Shown here one piece after another: positions 7,211-7,607 of a stretch of DNA of 7,607 bases. Source of the DNA: Thermoplasmatota archaeon (GTDB lineage Archaea; Thermoplasmatota; E2; DHVEG-1); assembly GCA_018824925.1 (NCBI GenBank), contig JAHJFH010000365.1, positions 1 through 7,607 of the forward strand, in the 5' to 3' direction. Made by a program: the position numbers and the translations under genes. Positions within the stretch are counted from its first letter, which is position 1. Every line of letters begins with the position of its first letter. The notes under the pieces were generated by a model, which was not told the DNA's origin, searched no databases, and saw only the letters and a list, made by a program, of their open reading frames with translations.

Positions 7211-7217
7211 CCCCTCC
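7211..7217 (-). promoter_or_regulatory. Ribosome-binding site that places the arlC start
   Basis: The minus strand reads AAAGGAGGGG, a strong match to the archaeal anti-Shine-Dalgarno sequence. The spacing seen at arlF (8 bases) leads to the ATC codon at 7204-7202 in the ArlC frame. The only nearby ATG (7209-7207) is too close and in another frame, giving MLSN and a stop. Confidence 0.7.
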
Positions 7218-7268
7218 TTTTATCACCAAAGATGTTGTTTTTTTATCCCAGTGATTAATCCTATAACA

Positions 7269-7287
7269 TATATTTATAGTTTTACTC
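7269..7287 (-). promoter_or_regulatory. Main promoter of the archaellum operon (BRE and TATA box)
   Basis: The minus strand reads GAGTAAAAC followed by TATAAATATA, a good archaeal BRE/TATA arrangement. Transcription would start about 25 bases downstream, near 7247-7250, leaving a leader of about 45 bases that contains the GGAGGGG site of arlC. No other gene lies between this element and arlC. Confidence 0.65.
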
Positions 7288-7310
7288 AAGAAAGAAATTT
7301 TGATAATTGC

Positions 7311-7330
7311 ATATATACTAATGTATATAT
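7311..7330. promoter_or_regulatory. Inverted repeat of TATA-like arms between the divergent genes
   Basis: Perfect 8-base arms atatatac and gtatatat are separated by taat. On the plus strand the right arm runs into TATATATAAAA and could be a TATA box for rightward transcription. The symmetry would also suit a dimeric regulator next to the operon promoter. AT-rich simple sequence makes chance symmetry likely, so either role is tentative. Confidence 0.4.
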
Positions 7331-7375
7331 AAAATGTAACAAAATATTTATGGTGAGCAGTGGGTTTTAACCTTC

Positions 7376-7396
7376 AGATGCATAACGGGTGCATCT
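7376..7396 (+). repeat. Short inverted repeat just before a small plus-strand frame
   Basis: Perfect 7-base arms agatgca and tgcatct flank the loop taacggg, ending one base before the ATG at 7397. It could be a leader hairpin or an operator. It is short, and no T-run follows immediately, so a terminator role is not supported. Confidence 0.4.
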
Positions 7397-7498
7397 ATGA
7401 TGTTTTTTCGTAATTTTATGAAAAATATGACGAATTTAGGTTTTGAAGAACGATGGTATTTGTTAGATGGGGATGGAAACGGAGAATGGGATTGGTGA
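7397..7498 (+). CDS. Possible 33-residue frame ending in a calcium-loop motif, or a gene remnant
   Basis: An open frame begins with two ATG codons and ends in LDGDGNGEWDW before TGA. The segment DGDGNGEWD fits the DxDxNGxxD calcium-binding loop of EF-hand/dockerin type. The only ribosome-binding candidate is a GGGTG five bases upstream. The frame continues after the TGA through FNPST into the ATG of the next frame (7514) without another stop. It may be a tiny gene, the end of a decayed secreted protein, or chance. I do not recognise a family over its full length. Confidence 0.25.
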   Translation: MMFFRNFMKNMTNLGFEERWYLLDGDGNGEWDW

Positions 7499-7513
7499 TT
7501 TAATCCTTCAACA

Positions 7514-7607
7514 ATGAATCTTAAAAAATATACCGATTCGAATGCGAATAATGAAGGTATTTCTTCACGGATGATTAATGTCATTGCTGCTATTGCGATT
7601 AGTATCA
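7514..7607 (+). CDS. N-terminus of a possible type IV pilin-like secreted protein (runs off the window)
   Basis: From the ATG at 7514 the frame is open to the window edge for 31 codons: MNLKKYTDSNANNEG, then ISSR, then the hydrophobic run MINVIAAIAISI. A positively charged start, the E-G-I-S pattern and the following hydrophobic helix fit a class III signal peptide, cut after Gly15 by the prepilin peptidase ArlK/PibD. The archaellin core IGTLIVFIA is absent, so a pilin-like subunit or simply an N-terminally anchored protein is more likely than a standard archaellin. A GGTGAT lies 14 bases upstream, farther than usual. It is divergent from the archaellum operon. With so short a fragment the function is uncertain. 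Confidence 0.45.
   Translation, partial: MNLKKYTDSNANNEGISSRMINVIAAIAISI

Noticed and set aside
7348..7584. Minus-strand open frame of 78 codons
   Set aside because: It has no ribosome-binding site, its His/Ser/Pro-rich product resembles nothing, and it overlaps the inverted repeats and the more protein-like plus-strand frames.
1..7607. tRNA, rRNA, CRISPR array, insertion sequence
   Set aside because: I saw no regularly spaced repeats, cloverleaf-like segments, terminal inverted repeats or transposase motifs.

Overview
The window holds most of an archaeal motility (archaellum) operon on the minus strand, so it comes from an archaeon. The DNA is AT-rich. The ArlC-ArlD(E)-ArlF-ArlG-ArlH-ArlI order and the euryarchaeal-type ArlC motif point to Euryarchaeota in the broad sense. 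The DUF2341-LamG domains and lack of halophile-like acidity make a Thermoplasmatota- or methanogen-like lineage plausible, but this placement is inference.

Layout, reading the minus strand from right to left. A TATA/BRE-like promoter (about 7269-7287) precedes arlC (to 6068; its true start lies upstream of the first in-frame ATG). Next come an arlD/E-type gene (6041-5244) and a 90-base gap with a second TATA-like element. Then follow a normal-length arlF (5153-4728) and a second arlF-type gene (4676-3279) carrying about 325 extra residues, a DUF2341 plus LamG-like module, inserted between its membrane helix and its beta-sandwich. The series ends with arlG (3263-2814), arlH (2788-2072), arlI (2052-430) and the first 136 codons of a second arlI-like gene (409 to the window edge). 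Within this last series the gaps are 15-51 bases.

Functionally, ArlC and ArlD/E are the cytoplasmic switch-complex proteins that link chemotaxis input to the motor. ArlH and ArlI are the nucleotide-binding regulator and the motor/assembly ATPase. ArlF and ArlG form the static part outside the membrane against which the filament turns. The membrane platform ArlJ and canonical archaellins are not in this window. A prepilin-like N-terminus with a class III-type cleavage motif is encoded divergently at the right edge (7514-7607, plus strand).

The two most unusual points are the stator protein with a built-in carbohydrate-binding-type module beside a plain paralogue, and the two ArlI-type ATPase genes in tandem where ArlJ would normally follow. 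Both suggest a modified motor, perhaps with a different cell-surface anchor and two motor ATPases.
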